Part shown: piece after piece, positions 8,352 through 18,529 of the stretch
Numbering within the stretch: position 1 is the stretch's first letter
How the letters are laid out: every line of letters begins with the position of its first letter
Assembly (NCBI GenBank): GCA_027943245.1
Contig: JANDJZ010000688.1
Coordinates: forward strand, 1 to 24,501
Direction of reading: 5' to 3'
From: Acanthamoeba sp. SK_2022b
Taxonomy: Eukaryota; Discosea; Longamoebia; Acanthamoebidae
DNA: 24,501 nucleotides
The notes under the pieces: generated by a model
Told to the model about the DNA's origin: nothing
What the model saw: the letters and a program-made list of their open reading frames with translations, nothing else
The model's database searches: none
Position numbers and translations under genes: made by a program

Positions 8352-11300
8352 ATGCGGCCGGCTCCAACGCCTGCTGGGGCACCTGAATCGGAAAAGAAGA
8401 GAAAGAAGGTCGATTTCGACGTCCTCTACGACTTCAGGGCGGGCGGTAAAGACTGCGTATCCACCCAGCAGGGCTTCCTCAGGAAACAGGGCAACCGTAA
8501 CAAGGGTTGGAAGCGTCGGTGGTTCAGCCTGGGGAACAGCAGCATCAGCTACTACAAGGCCAGGAAGGTTGACCCCTCACACAACATCTTCACTTTTTTG
8601 TCGATATGCTGATATGTAGCTGGCGGCCTCAGGATGCGGCGCCCATTGATGTGATAGAGCTCAAGAACGTAACGCAGGTGCCCCAGAGACCTCCCACTTA
8701 GAAGTCTCCGATCAGTAGTGTTAAAACTGTGTCTCGACAGGTAACAAGTACGCCCAGCGACAAGAACGATAAACGAGCAAAGTTCAACATCCAACTGCAC
8801 ACGGATAAGCGCGTGTACCACATATGCGCCGAGTCCCAGGAAGAACAGCGCTCATGGTATACATCTTTCGTTCTGGAACGAGGGGGGGCTCTATTTCTTC
8901 CTCTGACCTTGAGCCTACTACTCGCCCACCAGGCTGTTCTCTCTGCAACGCAACCACCAGATAGCTCACTCAAACTGTCGAGAGAAGTTTGTCCAGAGGG
9001 CCTGGCTCAGCGCAGGGCGCGGCGTGCGCGGCGGCTCCCAGCTCGTCGAGCTCTACGGCAAGCACCTCAGCTACTCCCGGTATACAACTCCCTCCTGTCC
9101 TGTGTTCGTCGCGTGCTTGGGCTCACTGTTCGTGGATGTTCCCGCCTTCAGGTCGGCACAGGTGGGCACCACCACAAGTACCGAAGTGTACCGCCTGCTC
9201 CATCCACACCGCCAATCCTTTTTCTTTGATGACGTGTAACACACGCACCACAAGACATGGCCGTAATACTGTGTTGTACGTTTGTACAGTTCAACGTGGT
9301 ACCTCGGCGACGTCAAGTGCACGCGCGACACCATGGCAGAGCGGATAGTGGTAAGCGTCTCGGGATCGTCCGACGCCGATACCGACATCGATCTGTCGAC
9401 GCTGGGCCCGGGCACGGACACCTTCCTCTCCGACTTGTACGAGGCCGTCGAGCGCAACCGCACTCTCGAGCCGTTCCGCCTGCTGCCGGTCTACGAGGCG
9501 TTCCTCGCGAACCAGGCCCTGGCCGACATGGCCGCCACCGAGCCGCTGAGCTCCGACGAGCTCACCCGCAGGGCCTATCAGCTGGCCGAGAACTGGCCTC
9601 TCCGCTACAAGCGCGGGTTCCTCTCCATTAGCGTCGGCCGCGCGCCCCCCATGTCGGTTTGGGTCCAAGTGGGCGGCCTCGTGCTGTCCTACTTTGACAA
9701 ACCCGACGTAATCATTACCCCCCATCACACACATGCGACATACACATGCGCCCCCCCCCCCCATCACACACAGCGCGCACACGCGTGAGTCCTGAACGGT
9801 GTCCCTCCTGTCTGGCGTGGTTGACAGTCGCCCAAGCCGCTGAACACGCTGGACCTGGCGCAGAGCGAGGTGCACCTGGAGGGGGACACCATCGTGCTCA
9901 ACCGCGACGGCGGCTCCAAGATGTGGACACTCTCGGGCTACAATATCTCGTCGCTGAAGCACGCCAGCGACCTCAACCGGTACGCTTGATCGAAGAAATT
10001 GGGGGGGGGGGCGATAGAGCAACTCGGTGGACTGAAGGCGAGAGGCGATGGTCGATGCGTAGGCTGGAGTGGGCCGTTTCGCTGAAGGGCAACATGATGC
10101 GGTTGAAGAAGCAGCCGCACCTGGTGACCGACGACAAGCTCATTCGGTTCAAGCGCGGCTACCTCAAACACAACGGCGCCAAGGCCTGGTGCGAGCTCGA
10201 CGAATACACGCTCCGCTTCTTCCACAACGCCGAGGCACGCCACTCCCATCAAAACGCTTTAACGCTAACGTCGACTAACGTTGGCGTTGTCAACTTGCAG
10301 GCGCAGAGCTGCTCGGCCGTGGTGGTGCTGTTGTCGATCACCGATATGAAGGCGACCACCGCCGACCTGCGAGTCAAGACCTTCAACGGCGACGAACACA
10401 CGATCGTGTTCGAGTCCCTCGGCGCCGAGTGGAAGGGCGCCATCCAAAACAACATCTCCATCCTCAACCAGGTCTTCACCGGCAAGACGCCCTCGCTGTC
10501 CTCGTCGCCCGCGGCGGCGCCCGCCGGCCGGGGCAGTCCCACGAAATCGCCCGGCGAGCCGACGACGGGGTCATCCGCGACCGCGGCCATCTCGCGGCCT
10601 GCGGCGGCGGAGATCCATCCAGACGAGATCGTGCTCGGGGCCAAGCTGGGCGACGGCTGCTTCGGCGCCGTCTTCCGCGGCGTGTGCCGTGCCAACGACG
10701 TGGCGGTCAAGATCCCGCTCGTGCAGCTGCAGGACCTCGACGAGGTGCAGCTGCAGCTGCTGCGCACGGAGGTGGAGATCATGAGCGCCAACCCGCACCC
10801 CAACATCGTGCTGTTCATGGGCGCGTGCACCATCCCGGGACAGTTCAAGATCGTGACCGAGCTCATGCACGGCGACCTCGACACGCTGATCAAGCGCAGC
10901 GGCCTGCGCTTTTCGCTGTTTGACAAGATGCGCATGGCCAAGGACGCCGCGCTCGGCGTCAACTGGCTCCACTGCTCCAACCCGCCCATCATCCACCGCG
11001 ACCTCAAGGCCGCCAATCTCCTCGTTCGTGGCCCTCTCCGTGTGCTCGGTAGTATACGTGTGAGATGTCATGACATCTGACGCTTGCGTTCATCTCGATG
11101 CGACAACAGTATAACAAGTCGGGGACCAACTACAAGGTGAAGGTCTGCGACTTTGGCCTGAGCGCCATCAAGCCCTCGTCGACCATGAAGGACCAGGGCG
11201 GCGCCAAGGGCACGCCCCTGTTCATGGCACGCCCCCATTTCTCACCTCCTCTCCCCCACCCTGACTGACTTTTATGTCGACGACTGCGCGCAGGCGCCAG

Positions 11301-11817
11301 AGGTGATGATGCAGGAGGAGTTTGACGAGAAGGCTGACGTCTACAGCTTCGGAATTGTGCTCTGGGAGATCTTGACCGGCAAGGTAACCGACACCCGCGC
11401 ACATCGAGACATGGTTTGACAGGGGGGGGGAGAGCACATGTTTCACACCGTTCATATATTGGCATGTTGTTGTTGTTGTTGTTGTTATGCGCGCAGGACC
11501 CTTTCCCCCACCACTCGGACTACTCCGAGTTCGTGCGTGCGGTGGTGGAGGACGAGGAGCGACCGCCGCTGCCGGCCGACTGCCCCGCGCGCCTGCGGCA
11601 GCTCATCGAGAGCTGCTGGGACGCCTACCCCGAGAACCGGCCCGACTTTGACGAGATCAACGCCGCGCTCGACGAGGTCATCGTCGAGGCCGCCATCCCC
11701 GAGCCCTCTGCCTGCCGCTTCTGGATGCGCTACTTCATCAAGGACGTACGTGTCGACGCCTTGCTCTTGTTATACGTAGTCATGTGTAGCGTAACCCTTG
11801 TGGATGAGCGCGCGCGC

Positions 11818-11898
<81 letters not shown>

Positions 11899-12932
11899 GG
11901 TGTAGTACGCGGTGACGTGGGTGGAGTTTGCGCATTCGCTGTATGATTACCTGGACGAGACCTCGCTGCCGAGCGCGTTCGAAGTCGACGAGATACGCTT
12001 CCTCAAGGGCCGGGGCGGCTCCGTGCCCACCGGCTCCCACGGCTCGCCGGCCGACCTGGCCTACAAGTGCCTCAAGGCGCTCCTCGGTACCGCTGGCTGT
12101 GCCTCTTAAGGTGTCGCTCATGGTCATCAATCAGGTTGACCTCTCTCTCTCTCTCTCTCTCTCCTACACGCACAGCCGATAAGGAGCAGTTTGACGAGGA
12201 GCGCGAGGTGGTGACCATCGAGTCCTTCAACCGCTTCGTCGAGTGGTTCGGCCCGGTCAAGGAGGCCAGCGAGAAGAGCAAGGACTCGAATTCATCGAGA
12301 ACGCAGGCCACGCCGTCGTCCTCCTCGAAACCCCCCTCGCAGCTCCTCAAGCGAGTCCTCACCACGCTCGCCCAACCGTACGCCGCGCGCTCATCGCCCC
12401 CCCCCACTCCCCACCCTCTCGGCAACACGTGTTCTCTGATTCATGGCGCGCGCGTGTGGTGTGTGCGGCGGGCAGGTGGTTCCACGGCGCGTTGAGTTCG
12501 CAGGAGGCCGAGCAGAAGCTGACGCGGGGCGGCGTGGGGTCGTATCTGGTGCGGTACAGCAGCCAGCCGGGCGCCTTCACCCTGTCGTGCATGTCGGCCC
12601 AGTCCGGCATCACCAGCTACCGCCTCCTCCAGCCCCACGGCTGCGGCCAGGGCTTCGTCCTCGACAACCAACACCGCTACCCCTCCCTCGTGCTCCTCGT
12701 CCAAGCGCTCGAAGGTACAACGTCGTTGACCGTCCTGCGTTGTTGTTGTTGTGTCGTGTCGTGCGATGTGCTTAACTCGCGCCGGTGGCGATGTGTAGGG
12801 CCGCTGCGTCTGGAGAAACCGTGCGCCGACTCGCCGTACGCGCGCATCTTCAAGGACCCCACCTACCTGCCGCTGGCGCCCGAGCAGGCGACCAGCGACG
12901 AGACCTACTGCGTGTGGCTGCCCCCGCCATGA
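8352..12932 (+). CDS. SHK-family protein kinase: PH-PH-PH-kinase-SH2
   Basis: Fifteen exons: 8352-8567, 8633-8677, 8741-8856, 8933-9079, 9290-9707, 9828-9979, 10063-10234, 10301-11023, 11110-11226, 11294-11383, 11497-11745, 11906-12086, 12176-12377, 12476-12714 and 12799-12932; 1066 residues. PH1 is about 40-131 (GFLRKQGNRNKGWKRRWFSL, closing Trp126). A degenerate PH-like segment lies at about 143-200. PH2 is about 281-381 and PH3 about 394-475. The TKL-type kinase is about 528-800: P-loop GDGCFG, VAVK Lys559, HRDLKAAN with Asp656, DFG Asp677, MAPE 702-705. A linker typical of SHK kinases (EAAIPEPSACRFW, FVEWFGPV) leads to the SH2 domain at about 944-1020, with phosphotyrosine-binding Arg969 in SYLVRYSS. 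The kinase-then-SH2 order is that of Dictyostelium ShkA-E. It is probably recruited to membranes by phosphoinositides and to phosphotyrosine partners. Introns 7 and 9 use GC donors. The starts of exons 1 and 2 are the least certain. Confidence 0.9.
10235..10300 (+). other. 66-nt frame-neutral GC-AG intron in PH3 of the SHK kinase
   Basis: The donor is GAG|GCACGC and the acceptor ACTTGCAG|GCG. Its length is divisible by three and it has no in-frame stop. It contains two CTAAC branch-point-like words. Removing it joins FFHNAE to AQSCSAVVV, which restores a compact PH strand. Retention would insert 22 residues into PH3. Confidence 0.6.
11227..11293 (+). other. GC-AG intron splitting the kinase MAPE motif
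   Basis: The donor is TTCATG|GCACGC and the acceptor GCGCGCAG|GCGCCA. Splicing is required to make GTPLFM-APEVMM, because the unspliced frame hits a TGA at about 11266. No GT donor could give the conserved motif. Confidence 0.88.
11465..11487 (+). repeat. (TGT)n repeat in SHK kinase intron 10
   Basis: About seven TGT units lie shortly before the GCGCGCAG acceptor at 11496. Confidence 0.85.
11808..11897 (+). repeat. (GC)n(GT)n alternating purine-pyrimidine tract in SHK kinase intron 11
   Basis: About 90 nt of uninterrupted alternating purine-pyrimidine sequence: seven GC steps, then about 38 GT steps. It ends eight bases before the acceptor TAG at 11905, so it replaces a polypyrimidine tract. 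Such tracts can adopt Z-DNA. Confidence 0.93.
12140..12163 (+). repeat. (CT)n tract in SHK kinase intron 12
   Basis: About twelve CT units lie directly upstream of acceptor CGCACAG at 12175. This is a pyrimidine tract of the usual kind. Confidence 0.85.
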
Positions 12933-13585
12933 TGACCTCGCACGCGCTGTGGATGACGGATCGACGGCAAAGAGGGGAAGTGTTATTTTAGCGTTACTGC
13001 ACGAAGCAATGGAGGGCCACACACACCTAACAAGGTCACGGTTGACCTCCAGCTGGGCGGTTTTGGAGATGGTGCTCGGGCGTTGATTGGTCAGAGGATA
13101 AATGGCCACGAGACAAGAGGCTTGGCGCCAAAACGGAGGGACGGAGCCAGGAGCCCAACCTCCAGGCCGTGCGTGGGATTGGGTGGCGCCGCGGGAGTGG
13201 CGTTGCGCGGGCGAGCCTGGTTGGGGCGCCCCCAGCCGCCCAACCACCGTCCTTGGTGATGCCTGGCCCTGGTGGTGGAGTTGTCTTTTCTGTTTTATTA
13301 TCTGCCGTTTAAAACCAGCGGCCTGGTCCCTTTCTCTTGTATTATTTGTTGTTCGTCTGTTGCCAGCAACCCACACAGCCCCACTCGCCACAACAGCTTC
13401 CCGGTACTTGTCAACCTCCGTTTGTACTATCTTTGCCGGTAACTAACTTTGCCGGAACTTCTTTCGACTGTTATTCACACACGACCTCACTGCTGTGGCC
13501 TTCTCACGCCTTGCCTTCGCTTTTGCACTCGCCACACCACACCAACAGACAACAGACCAACAGACAAACAGACAAACAGAAAAAT
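12933..13585. promoter_or_regulatory. Intergenic region SHK kinase to HMG-CoA synthase
   Basis: This stretch holds the 3' end of the kinase gene and the promoter/leader of HMG-CoA synthase. No gene is supported; open frames at 13102-13446 and 12441-13391 (minus) have no family signal. TTTAAAA at about 13308-13314 is the only TATA-like word. The last 40 nt before the ATG (about 13543-13581) are a G-poor CAGACAAA-type repeat, a likely unstructured leader. Confidence 0.5.
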
Positions 13586-16068
13586 ATGCGCCAGTCTTCT
13601 TCGCTCGCTACCCTTGCCACCGCCACGCGCCGTTCTGCTGCCATTGCCGGAGTTCTTCGCCTCAACGCTACAACGGCCGGCCGCAGCAGCCAAGCCATTA
13701 CCATGCTGGCCACCACCCCCACCATTTCCGCGAGGCGCGGCGTGGCCACCGATCTTTCGCACTACCCGCGCGACGTGGGCATCGTTGCGCTCGATGTCTA
13801 CTTCCCCTCCACCTACGTCTCTCAATCCGACCTCGGTATCTTACTTGCCACCGCACACTCGCATCTTTTTTCCACCGCGCTTCGTTCTTTTATTTTATTT
13901 TACTATTACAATTATATTTATTCGAGAACATGTTTTGCTGCAAATGAATCTTGAAAATAGGAAACTGAAAATGATTCGGGTTGGCGTAATAAAGAATAAT
14001 TCTCTTTTTCTTGTTCTAATTGGCGTCGACACGTGCAGAGGCGCACGATGGCGTAGCTGCGGGCAAGTACACGATCGGTCTGGGTCAGAACAGCATGGCC
14101 TTCACTGGCGACCGTGAGGACATCAACTCCATCTGCCTCACCGGTTCGTCACCGCCCGTCCGGTGTTTGGAGGTTTAACGCAATGGTCGTCGTATTAACG
14201 CTTTTTTATATCTCCGACAGCTGTGCAGTCGCTCCTGGAGAAGTACAACATCGATCCCAAGGACGTGGGCCGCCTTGAGGTGGGCACCGAGACCATCGTG
14301 GACAAGTCCAAGTCGGTCAAGAGCACCCTCATGGACCTCTTCCAGAAGGCCGGCAACACCGACATTGAAGGCATCACCACCCCTCCTGCACACACAGTGC
14401 TCGCGCCGTTTATAAAACCAGATAAAAAAAGAGAGAAAAAACAAGAAAAAATTGTCTCACGTTTGTAACACGTGCACAGGCATCGACACGACCAACGCTT
14501 GCTACGGAGGCACCAACGCCCTCTTCAACGCCATCAACTGGGTACGCCCACTCGCTCCAGCCTGCTTCTCACTACGCGTTGCAACGCGGTCTCTCTCACA
14601 CTAACTCGCCGCGTAGGTCGAGAGCAGCTACTGGGATGGCCGCTACGCCCTCGTCGTCGCCGGCGACATCGCCGTGTACGTGTCCCGCCTCGCGCTCGCG
14701 TTCTTCTTTCAACCGCTGTCTTCTGGGACCTGACCTGGCCCTTGTCCCCGACGCCGTGCACGCGCAGATACGAGGCCGGCCCCGCGCGCCCGACCGGCGG
14801 CGCCGCGGCGGTGGCGATGCTCATCAGCAAGGGCGCCCCGATCGTCTTCGAGCGTGGCATCAGGTCGACCTTCATGGAGAACGCCTGGGACTTCTACAAG
14901 CCCATCATGGGCTCCGAGTACCCGCTCGTCGACGGCGCGCTCTCCAACACGTGCTACCTGCGCGCCCTCGACCAGTGCTTCTACACCTACGTATGGCTCT
15001 TGCCCCTTGTCCCTCTCTCTCTCTCTCGTCAATTTTTGTCGACGGTGGCTGACATGTGGGCGCGAATGCAGGCCGACCGGTTCGAGAAGGTGAACGGCAA
15101 GAAGCTGAGCCTGGATGCTGACGTAGACTACGCGCTCTTCCACTCGCCCTACACCAAGCTCGTCCAGAAGTCCTGGGCTCGCATGGTACGCCCGACCTCT
15201 TCTCTTCTTGTAGCCCATCTGTTTTTTATTTTTATTTTTTTGTATTTATTATTATTATTATGCTGACGTCAGCACGCGGTCATTGGCTAGAATTATCTCG
15301 AGGCGGTCAAGAACGAATCGCACGCGCTGCACGAGTCGCTCAAGTCGCAGAACAAGCTGCAGCCGGAGACCACCTACGAGGACAACAACCTCATGAAGGA
15401 GGCCATCAAGTACAGCGACGCCACCTACAAGTCCAAGGTCGGCCCCTCGCTCACCCTCCCCAAGGAGCTGGGCAACTCCTACTGCGGCTCCCTCTACACG
15501 GGCCTCCTCTCCCTCGTCGCCTCCCACGCCGACGCCGCCGCCTCCAGTACGTCTCCCGCTGTCGTCGCTGTTGTTGTTGCGGCGTCTCTCGTTTGCTGAT
15601 GTGTGCGCGCGCATGCGTGTGGTGTGACACAGCCGAGGCCGAGAAGCGGGCCCTGATGTTCTCCTACGGCAGCGGTCTGGCGGCGTCGCTCTTCTCGGTG
15701 AAGCTCAAGTCGGCCGAGGGCCTCAAGAAGATCGCCGACACCTCCAACTTCAAGGCCCGCCTGGCCCAGCGCAAGAAGGTCGCCCCCGCCGAGTTTGTCG
15801 AGGCCCTCAAGAAGTACGGCCCCGCAAAGTGCATTTTTATTAATTGTATTGATTTTATTATGATTTTTATTAATTATATTTATTAATTATTAATTATGTA
15901 CGGACGTGGTTCCAATTTATGCATTGCAGGAGGGAGGTGGCGACGTCGGACGACGTGCCCAAGCCGTTCGTGCCCAGCGACAAGGTGGAGGACCTGTTCC
16001 CCGGCACCTTCTACCTCGAGCAGGTCGACGAGAAGTTCAGGCGCACCTACGGCCGCTACCAGCAGTGA
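13586..16068 (+). CDS. HMGCS: Hydroxymethylglutaryl-CoA synthase with mitochondrial-type leader
   Basis: Ten exons: 13586-13835, 14039-14143, 14221-14370, 14480-14541, 14617-14675, 14768-14990, 15072-15185, 15291-15546, 15633-15828 and 15930-16068; 517 residues. It condenses acetyl-CoA with acetoacetyl-CoA to HMG-CoA, the committed precursor of mevalonate or of ketone bodies. Catalytic residues: Glu138 (RLEVGTETI), nucleophile Cys176 ([10 protein letters not shown]) and His307 ([11 protein letters not shown]). Other family blocks are [49 protein letters not shown] and [13 protein letters not shown]. The C-terminus ends in a normal [14 protein letters not shown]. Residues 1 to about 52 precede the family's usual start ([16 protein letters not shown]). 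They are Ser/Ala/Thr/Arg-rich with no acidic residue, which suggests mitochondrial import. Intron 3 uses a GC donor (GAAG|GCATCA); the active-site sequence [12 protein letters not shown] forces it. Confidence 0.95.
14371..14479 (+). other. GC-AG intron beside the HMG-CoA synthase active site
   Basis: The donor is GAAG|GCATCACC and the acceptor GTGCACAG|GCATCGAC. Exon and intron both begin GCATC, so the boundary word is duplicated, but only the GC-AG solution has an AG acceptor and yields the conserved EGIDTTNAC. The next downstream GT would insert about ten non-conserved residues. Confidence 0.87.
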
Positions 16069-16684
16069 GCGGTAGCTCGTCGCCTTTAGTGATTGCCATC
16101 ACCGCCACAACAGGGGAGGGAGCTCGACCCTCCTCCCACAACAACGACAGACAAGAGGACGAGGACAGACCGAGAGAGAGAGAAAGAGGAGCGGGCAAAG
16201 AGCGCGGGGTGCGGAGAGGAGGAAGAGCGAAAGCGAGACGAAACGCGAACGCGAAACGAAACGCCACACGATGAGTTCGTCGACACGCGGGAGTGGAGAG
16301 AGGCGACAGGAAAGCCGATGGGGGGGGGGGAGAGATTGCCGGGTGGGAGGTGTGTTGTTTTATATTTTGTGTTTTCACTCGAGCTTACAGTTGATCGATT
16401 AAATCCATGTACTACTTGTGTGTCAAAAACATGTGGTATCACTTCAAAGGGGGTGGGATGGGTTGTATGGTACACCGATCAATCGAATCCATTCTTCACC
16501 AGCAAAAGCTGGTTGGTGGTGGCGCACCACCCAATCAAAATTCGCGGGCCGCCTGTGATGGTTAACACACTAATAAATACGCTCGCGAGCGCAGGAGGTC
16601 CCGCGGTGTGGCCCTCGCTCCATTGCCTTCCCGCCGTTCATTGCTGTCATTCTCTCCTCTCTCTCCTCTCTCTCTCTCTCCCGT
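16069..16684. other. Convergent 3' region between HMG-CoA synthase and the 7TM gene
   Basis: About 616 nt with no supported gene. It contains GAGAGAGAGAAAGAG-type purine tracts (about 16170-16200), a G10 run near 16320-16330, AATAAA on plus at about 16571-16576 and a CT-rich tract at about 16650-16682. The open frames here overlap on both strands and are low in complexity. Confidence 0.5.
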
Positions 16685-17007
16685 TCAAAATCGTCGGAAA
16701 TCGAACGTGTCCTGTCGTCGTGTATAAGCACCAGTAAGCCATGCGTGCACTTGCCAAATAATAGATAAATAAAATAAAATAAAATAAAATAAAATAAAAT
16801 AAAATAAAATAAAATAAATGAAGGCGCACTTGGATTTGGGAGACGGTAGTCCAGATGCACTCCTCCATGTTTCGGAGGTATTCGGATCGAATGAAGAGGA
16901 AGAAGCAGATCAGAGTGGGCAGGTAGAAGATGTGGATCACGTCCACCCAGCTCGCTATCCAAAACGTGCACTCATCTTGTGTGCACCCAACCACCACCGC
17001 CACAACA

Positions 17008-17071
<64 letters not shown>

Positions 17072-17499
17072 TCAGCGACGCACACTCGCACACGCGCACA
17101 TCGCTTGGGGGGGGAGGGAGTGTGTACTCGGGAGGAGCTCGGCCCAGATATGGATGGGCATGTCGTTGGTGAGCGAGAAGAAGACGCCCACCACCAGGTA
17201 GGCCTTGGCCCACGACGTCGGTCCGTCGGGCGTCGCCGTTTTCTGTTTTCCCGCACGACGCTGAGCCACGCGCGCGCGCGTACGGTGTGTCGTGTGTCGT
17301 GTGTCGAGGGGGCGAGGGTGAGGAGGTCGTACGCCGAGGGCGATGAGGAAGACGAGGATGATGATGGGCACGCGCTGAAGGGCAAAGACGCCCAGGAACA
17401 CCGCCACCCAGATCCACTCGTCGTCTTCGTTTCGTCGCCTGTCCCCCCCCCCAAACGACGTCGATTGTGAGCACTCACCGCTTTGCGCTTGCCGCGTGG

Positions 17500-17565
<66 letters not shown>

Positions 17566-18000
17566 CGTGCGCGTACACAATCATCACGAGCACGAAGGCG
17601 AGGTAGAGGAGGAAGAGGGCAAAGTAGAGCAGCTCAGACCAGCCCACCGACTTCTTGAGCCAGCCGTACTTTGACAGCAGGGGATCCGGGTCTGCACCAC
17701 GCATCACACACGCAACATCCAACTGGTGAGCAACACATTCTCAGTCGTTTTATTTTGTTGCGTTTCGTTTTATTTTATTTTATTATTTTATTTTATTATT
17801 TTATTTTATTTTATTTGTTGTGTGGGTGTCGTGTACCGTTGGGGCCAGCCTTGCCGCCCACGGCAGGCTGAGCGTTCGGTCCTGCAGCCATTCGCGTGAA
17901 GAGCGTTGGACAACACGCGCGCGATCAGGAAGAGCATTGCGCTACCCCCCCCCCCATGTATCGTGTGCGTGCGTGCGTGTGTGTTGTGCGTGTGCGTGTG

Positions 18001-18043
<43 letters not shown>

Positions 18044-18529
18044 CGTGCGTTGTGTGTGCGGTACCGGTGGAGCGGAACTTGTGTTGGTGGTTGAGGGCGA
18101 GCGTGAGGCAGAAGCCGGTGAGGCCGTGGATGACGAAGCCCGAGTAGATGAGGTAGTTGTCCAGGATCTCTTCGCTCCCGTCCGCCAGCGCGTACCGTAG
18201 CGTGTTCACCGCGGCCCTGTGTAGTGTCGAGCCGTGGGCACGTAACGTGAGGCGATCGCCACACGCTACACAGAGGAAAATGAGAGGGGGGAGGGTAAAG
18301 AGACATACCTGAGGGCGATGAAGATGTAGAAGAGGATCCAGAGTGTGTTGGAGATGTTCTCGGTACGGATGGAACGGTTGAACACCTTGACGCTGTTGTA
18401 CTTGATGCCGGCGACCAACGCGAACGTCAGGCCCGCCACCGCGATCGCCGCGTACGTAAACGTCACGCCTGCGATTCAAAATAAAATTTGCTCCAATTAA
18501 AAGATAAATCAATAAAATCACAAACACAT
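16685..18529 (-). CDS. Seven-pass membrane protein of unrecognised family
   Basis: Nine exons on minus: 18526-18529, 18309-18468, 18065-18216, 17837-17881, 17577-17691, 17333-17438, 17128-17242, 16830-16975 and 16685-16711; 289 residues, all phases consistent. Seven hydrophobic segments are visible: TFTYAAIAVAGLTFALVAGI, ISNTLWILFYIFIALRAAV, YLIYSGFVIHGLTGFCLTLA, ELLYFALFLLYLAFVLVMIV, WIWVAVFLGVFALQ...ILVFLIALG, AYLVVGVFFSLTNDMPIHIW and WVDVIHIFYLPTLICFFLFI. A Gly/Pro/Asn-rich loop joins TM3 to TM4. Little protein lies before TM1, and the tail is short. It could be a 7TM receptor or a transporter-like protein; I do not recognise the family. The first exon is weak: only ATGT is coding, joined to an exon that lacks its own ATG. 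Exon 4 alternatively contains an in-frame ATG at 17891, so a separate downstream gene cannot be fully excluded. Intron 7 uses an AAG acceptor. Confidence 0.7.
16771..16816 (+). repeat. (AAAAT)n pentanucleotide repeat in the last intron of the 7TM gene
   Basis: About nine tandem AAAAT units (TTTTA-type on the gene's strand) lie inside the last intron. Unspliced, it would read as a Phe/Tyr/Ile/Leu-rich pseudo-membrane segment; the spliced model excludes it. Confidence 0.9.
17009..17069 (+). repeat. (CA)n repeat in 7TM gene intron 7
   Basis: About 30 CA units, reading as (TG)n on the gene's sense strand. It lies in the intron between the TM6 and TM7 exons. Confidence 0.95.
17502..17564 (+). repeat. 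(GT)n repeat in 7TM gene intron 5
   Basis: About 31 GT units, reading as (CA)n on the sense strand. It starts about a dozen bases inside the donor of the TM4 exon. Confidence 0.95.
17767..17815 (+). repeat. TTTTA/TTTTATTA repeat in 7TM gene intron 4
   Basis: An imperfect TTTTA array with several ATTATTTTA variants. It is similar in unit to the array at 16771-16816 but in the opposite orientation. Confidence 0.85.
18006..18039 (+). repeat. (GT)n repeat in 7TM gene intron 3
   Basis: About 17 GT units flanked by GTGCGTGC variants, placed just after the donor of the TM3 exon in gene orientation. Confidence 0.9.

Noticed and set aside
12441..13391. 316-codon minus-strand frame
   Set aside because: It is antisense to the SH2 exons and runs into intergenic sequence. 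The translation has no recognisable domain.
16647..16830. C-terminal Phe/Tyr/Ile-rich membrane extension of the 7TM protein
   Set aside because: The extension is the translated (TTTTA)n array. A donor GTGCGC at 16829 and acceptor ACGACAG at 16712 remove it and lead to a stop nine codons later.
17837..17891. Separate gene starting at the minus-strand ATG at 17891
   Set aside because: The acceptor GCTGCAG at 17882 joins the TM3 exon in the same frame, and the combined protein has a regular seven-helix layout. A two-gene reading remains possible but is less economical.
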